Shown: in pieces, positions 6,776-8,329 of the stretch
Layout: each line of letters opens with the position of its first letter
Numbering within the stretch: position 1 is the first letter of the stretch
Assembly (NCBI GenBank): GCA_002334985.1
Contig: DDBY01000140.1
Location: 1 to 8,329, forward strand
Direction: 5' to 3'
Origin: Micavibrio sp. UBA2020
GTDB taxonomy: Bacteria > Pseudomonadota > Alphaproteobacteria > Micavibrionales > UBA2020
DNA length: 8,329 bases
Notes under the pieces: generated by a model
The model's input: the letters and a program-made list of their open reading frames with translations, nothing else
The model's database searches: none
What the model was told of the DNA's origin: nothing
Position numbers and translations under genes: made by a program

Positions 6776-7385
6776 TATTTGCTCTTTTTGTCCCAGAGAA
6801 GGATATATTTTCAGCGCGTGTTTGGCCTTTAACTCTCTCATTGTCCGAAGGAGAGAAGTAGGCATACCTGATTAGTCCATCAGTCGAAAAGGCGAGCGAC
6901 AAAATAGGCCCGTTTTTGATACTCCAAACAAAAGAGAATTCTTTATCTGGATGTATATCGTATGTCGGGTTTCTGTAATTAATCGGCAGACTTTGCAAAA
7001 AAATGAGACCCTGCGCAAGAGATTCAGGTTTTACATCGCCATCAATGATGCTGCCGTTGTCTTCCCCAATAAAATCTTCAATTATTGAGGTGAGAAACTT
7101 CTTTCTCTCGTGAGAAGTATCGTAGTTTTTAAGATGAGTTACAACTTTGGCAAGTCTTAAGCTGGATATATTGTCTGCGAAAAAGTTCTCACCTGATCTT
7201 GAGCTTTTGCTCCGGATTTTTTCTCCAAATAGATCTCCTGTTATCGGGAGATGATTTCTTAAACGCCCCATATGCTCTGGGGTTAGACTGGGGTACGAAT
7301 AGTTTAAGCACACTCCCATAGCGATACCGATGACGGTGACGCCAGTGGCCTCTCCAAACTTCCCTAAGCTATAACTTGCATGCAT
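6729..7385 (-). CDS. Hypothetical island protein (second gene of the cassette)
   Basis: This 218-residue protein starts at ATG 7385, 6 nt after the stop of the TIGR04255 gene. No strong ribosome binding site is visible, which suggests coupled translation. Residues 15-27 are moderately hydrophobic (VTVIGIAMGV), but this is too weak for a confident membrane helix. The middle is charged and helical. The C-terminal part carries the best signal: L123-A...F129-L-Q-S-L-P134, then F150-S-F-V-W154 and L162-S-L-A-F-S-T-D-G170-L-I-R-Y-A. That layout (short helix, LP, a Trp-containing strand, then a strand pair ending in a DG turn and YA) resembles, from memory, small uncharacterised bacterial proteins that often carry an upstream NWDGYGA motif; that motif is absent here. 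The 3' end overlaps the next gene. AT-rich composition matches its island neighbours. Function unknown. Confidence 0.78.
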   Translation of the reverse strand: MHASYSLGKFGEATGVTVIGIAMGVCLNYSYPSLTPEHMGRLRNHLPITGDLFGEKIRSKSSRSGENFFADNISSLRLAKVVTHLKNYDTSHERKKFLTSIIEDFIGEDNGSIIDGDVKPESLAQGLIFLQSLPINYRNPTYDIHPDKEFSFVWSIKNGPILSLAFSTDGLIRYAYFSPSDNERVKGQTRAENISFSGTKRANNALSILLDKMGRQDI

Positions 7386-7391
7386 GATTGC

Positions 7392-8141
7392 TTAATACTC
7401 TGGGTTTAGTTGTTCTAAATATTCGGGTTTCAGCAAACCAAAGAAAACCTTTTTTTCTATGTTATGGGCTTCTATTGCTGTATCCATGAAAGTCTTTATT
7501 TCGAAGTTCTTTCCCTCAGGGAAGCTTTTGAAGACATCAATATCTATTAATGATCCGGTTTGCCCGTCTGCTAGCTGGGCAGTATTAGATATTTGCAATG
7601 TACATGTGAAGTTCTCAAGCTGGAATTCGCTTCTTACTGTCGTGCCGGAGTTAAGCATGGAGTTCCCTGCCAGCTCAAAGCTGGAGCGAGTATGATTAAA
7701 GACATTACTATCTTTGAAGAACGATATATATCTTAGTCCAACCCTTTCAATTTCCTTAACAAAGCTCAATGTATGTATATCGCGCATCAATTCACCTAGC
7801 TTATCATGAAGAGTTGCCCATCCTGTATATTCCACGCCGCTTACCAAGGTGCATGTACGAGGACCAAATTGGAAACGAAGGCTTGGGATTTTTCGATGCT
7901 GGGATGCGTAGAGTGCCGCGTATTTTAAGTTAGGATCATTTTCTCTAACAAACTCGGGTATTTCTGTGACCGGAAGCTTATTGAATTCGGAGAAGTCGCT
8001 ACTTACAAGCCTACTGAAGAGGATGCCTGGGATGGCTTCCTTGGGAATCCCAGATGTAGGTTTAAAACGCAATTCTACTACTGCCTCGACAATCGGGCAG
8101 GGAGTAATTTTTTTTGGTATTTTCGTGGCATTGAATTGCAT
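7392..8141 (-). CDS. TIGR04255 family protein (first gene of the cassette)
   Basis: This 249-residue protein fits the sporadically distributed TIGR04255 family in length and in the order of its motifs. The N-terminal block is P14-C-P-I-V-E-A-V-V-E-L-R-F26. It is followed by a helical part, a strand region L88-R-F-Q-F-G-P, the W108-containing block Y-T-G-W-A-T-L, then I131-E-R-V-G-L-R-Y-I139, and a C-terminal A-H segment leading into KKVFFGLL. The family is known mainly from scattered, horizontally moving occurrence and has no established biochemical activity that I know. ATG 8141 is preceded by AAAGGAA (plus positions 8147-8153) at good spacing, so the start is secure. It is the promoter-proximal gene and is separated by 6 nt from the next, so the three genes are probably one transcript. 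Family assignment is by motif recognition only, with no search run. Confidence 0.83.
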   Translation of the reverse strand: MQFNATKIPKKITPCPIVEAVVELRFKPTSGIPKEAIPGILFSRLVSSDFSEFNKLPVTEIPEFVRENDPNLKYAALYASQHRKIPSLRFQFGPRTCTLVSGVEYTGWATLHDKLGELMRDIHTLSFVKEIERVGLRYISFFKDSNVFNHTRSSFELAGNSMLNSGTTVRSEFQLENFTCTLQISNTAQLADGQTGSLIDIDVFKSFPEGKNFEIKTFMDTAIEAHNIEKKVFFGLLKPEYLEQLNPEY

Positions 8142-8146
8142 GGATA

Positions 8147-8153
8147 TTCCTTT
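8147..8153 (-). promoter_or_regulatory. Ribosome binding site of the TIGR04255 gene
   Basis: On the minus strand AAAGGAA lies 5 nt before ATG 8141. It is the clearest Shine-Dalgarno sequence in the island part and fixes the start of the operon's first gene. Confidence 0.75.
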
Positions 8154-8159
8154 GGAGAG

Positions 8160-8183
8160 TGTGTATCTACACAGAGAATCTCT
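8160..8183. promoter_or_regulatory. Two adjacent palindromes in the leader of the island operon, candidate operators
   Basis: TGTGTA-TC-TACACA (8160-8173) is a perfect 14-bp palindrome with a 2-bp centre. It abuts AGAGA-A-TCTCT (8173-8183), an 11-bp palindrome with a 1-bp centre. Both lie between the candidate -10 box and the ribosome binding site of the TIGR04255 gene. They could be repressor sites that shut off the operon, or fold as mRNA hairpins just ahead of the ribosome binding site. No DNA-binding regulator is recognisable in the window, though one of the cassette proteins might autoregulate. Confidence 0.4.
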
Positions 8184-8196
8184 CCTTTCATAGCTT

Positions 8197-8202
8197 ATTA
8201 TA
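8197..8202 (-). promoter_or_regulatory. Candidate -10 box of the island operon
   Basis: On the minus strand this is a perfect TATAAT, about 55 bp before ATG 8141, in very AT-rich DNA. No good -35 box lies at 16-18 bp. TTAACT is at a longer spacing (about 21 bp), so the promoter may be weak, activator-dependent or simply A-tract assisted. Transcription would begin near 8190 and place both palindromes in the leader. Confidence 0.45.
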
Positions 8203-8225
8203 TTTTTATCAGGGTTTTTAGATAG

Positions 8226-8329
8226 TTAATCATTTCTCTGTGAAAAGGGATTTTTATGTTTTTCGTAAAGCTTATTAAATTCGGGCTTTGGTATGAAAAT
8301 AGAATACACTTTGTTATAAACGCCCTGCG
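8226..8329 (-). CDS. Possible 3' end of a further minus-strand gene (unresolved at the window edge)
   Basis: On the minus strand one frame is open from the window edge to a TAA at 8228-8226 and reads as 33 residues, including VYSIFIPKPEFNKLYEKHK, a composition plausible for a protein C-terminus. Its direction agrees with the other island genes, and the candidate promoter of the TIGR04255 operon follows it. Two competitors cover the same bases. A second minus frame is open to 8198. On the plus strand, ATG 8256 is preceded by AAAAGGGA at 5 nt and runs open to the edge as MFFVKLIKFGLWYENRIHF and onward, so a divergent gene start is also possible. The stretch is too short to decide. Confidence 0.3.
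   Translation of the reverse strand, partial: QGVYNKVYSIFIPKPEFNKLYEKHKNPFSQRND

Larger units (their letters stand above)
6064..8329. mobile_element. One end of a putative tRNA-integrated genomic island, continuing past the window
   Basis: From the tRNA remnant onward the DNA is clearly more AT-rich than the left part, its codons use A/T third positions freely, and all confident genes are on the opposite strand. No integrase, transposase or terminal inverted repeat is visible. For this type of element the integrase normally lies beside the intact tRNA at the other end, outside the window. The right limit given here is the window edge, not the element boundary. Confidence 0.55.

Noticed and set aside
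7459..8193. Plus-strand open frames opposite the TIGR04255 gene
   Set aside because: They are antisense to a gene with family motifs and a good ribosome binding site, are short, and show no motif of their own.
1..8329. CRISPR array, insertion sequence or rRNA genes
   Set aside because: No regularly spaced repeats, no transposase-like frame with terminal inverted repeats, and no rRNA-like sequence were seen on reading both strands.

Overview
The window joins two unlike pieces of DNA. Positions 1 to about 6060 are GC-rich (about 55-58% in hand-counted lines), have GC-biased codons, and carry chromosomal-looking genes on the plus strand. The style fits a Gram-negative proteobacterium, possibly an alphaproteobacterium, but no rRNA or other phylogenetic marker is present, so that placement is inference. 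From about 6080 to the end the DNA is AT-rich (25-40% GC in most sampled lines) and every confident gene is on the minus strand.

Plus-strand part: the 3' part of an unrecognised helical protein gene (1-690); a 162-bp gap with a possible terminator, a possible promoter and two CCTG/CAGG dyads; a two-gene RND efflux operon made of a periplasmic adaptor (853-1986) and an HAE-1-type inner-membrane pump (1990-5106), joined by a Shine-Dalgarno site inside the end of the adaptor gene; then an unrecognised 271-residue protein with a Thr/Gly/Ala/Glu-rich tail (5195-6010), closed by a perfect GC-rich hairpin with T and A tracts (6027-6057) that can terminate transcription from both sides. No outer-membrane channel gene or regulator is visible, so the pump presumably uses a TolC-like channel encoded elsewhere.

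Junction: 6064-6080 reads, on the minus strand, as the last 17 nt of a tRNA gene (T-arm 3' strand, acceptor 3' strand, discriminator A, CCA), but no tRNA body follows. It coincides with the change in base composition. The simplest reading is the distal attachment site of a genomic island that entered the 3' end of a tRNA gene. The intact tRNA and the integrase would then lie beyond the right edge. Short direct repeats next to it could be integrase arm sites.

Island part: a compact three-gene minus-strand operon, transcribed from a TATAAT-containing promoter near 8200. It encodes a TIGR04255-family protein, a 218-residue protein, and a ~181-residue protein with LSVDR and YHANI motifs. Its genes are 6 nt apart or overlapping, and its leader carries two adjacent palindromes. 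No biochemical function can be read from these proteins. The tight cassette inside a tRNA-borne island is the best candidate here for an undescribed accessory (possibly defence or stress) system. The last ~100 bases hold either the end of another minus-strand gene or the start of a plus-strand gene; this cannot be resolved.
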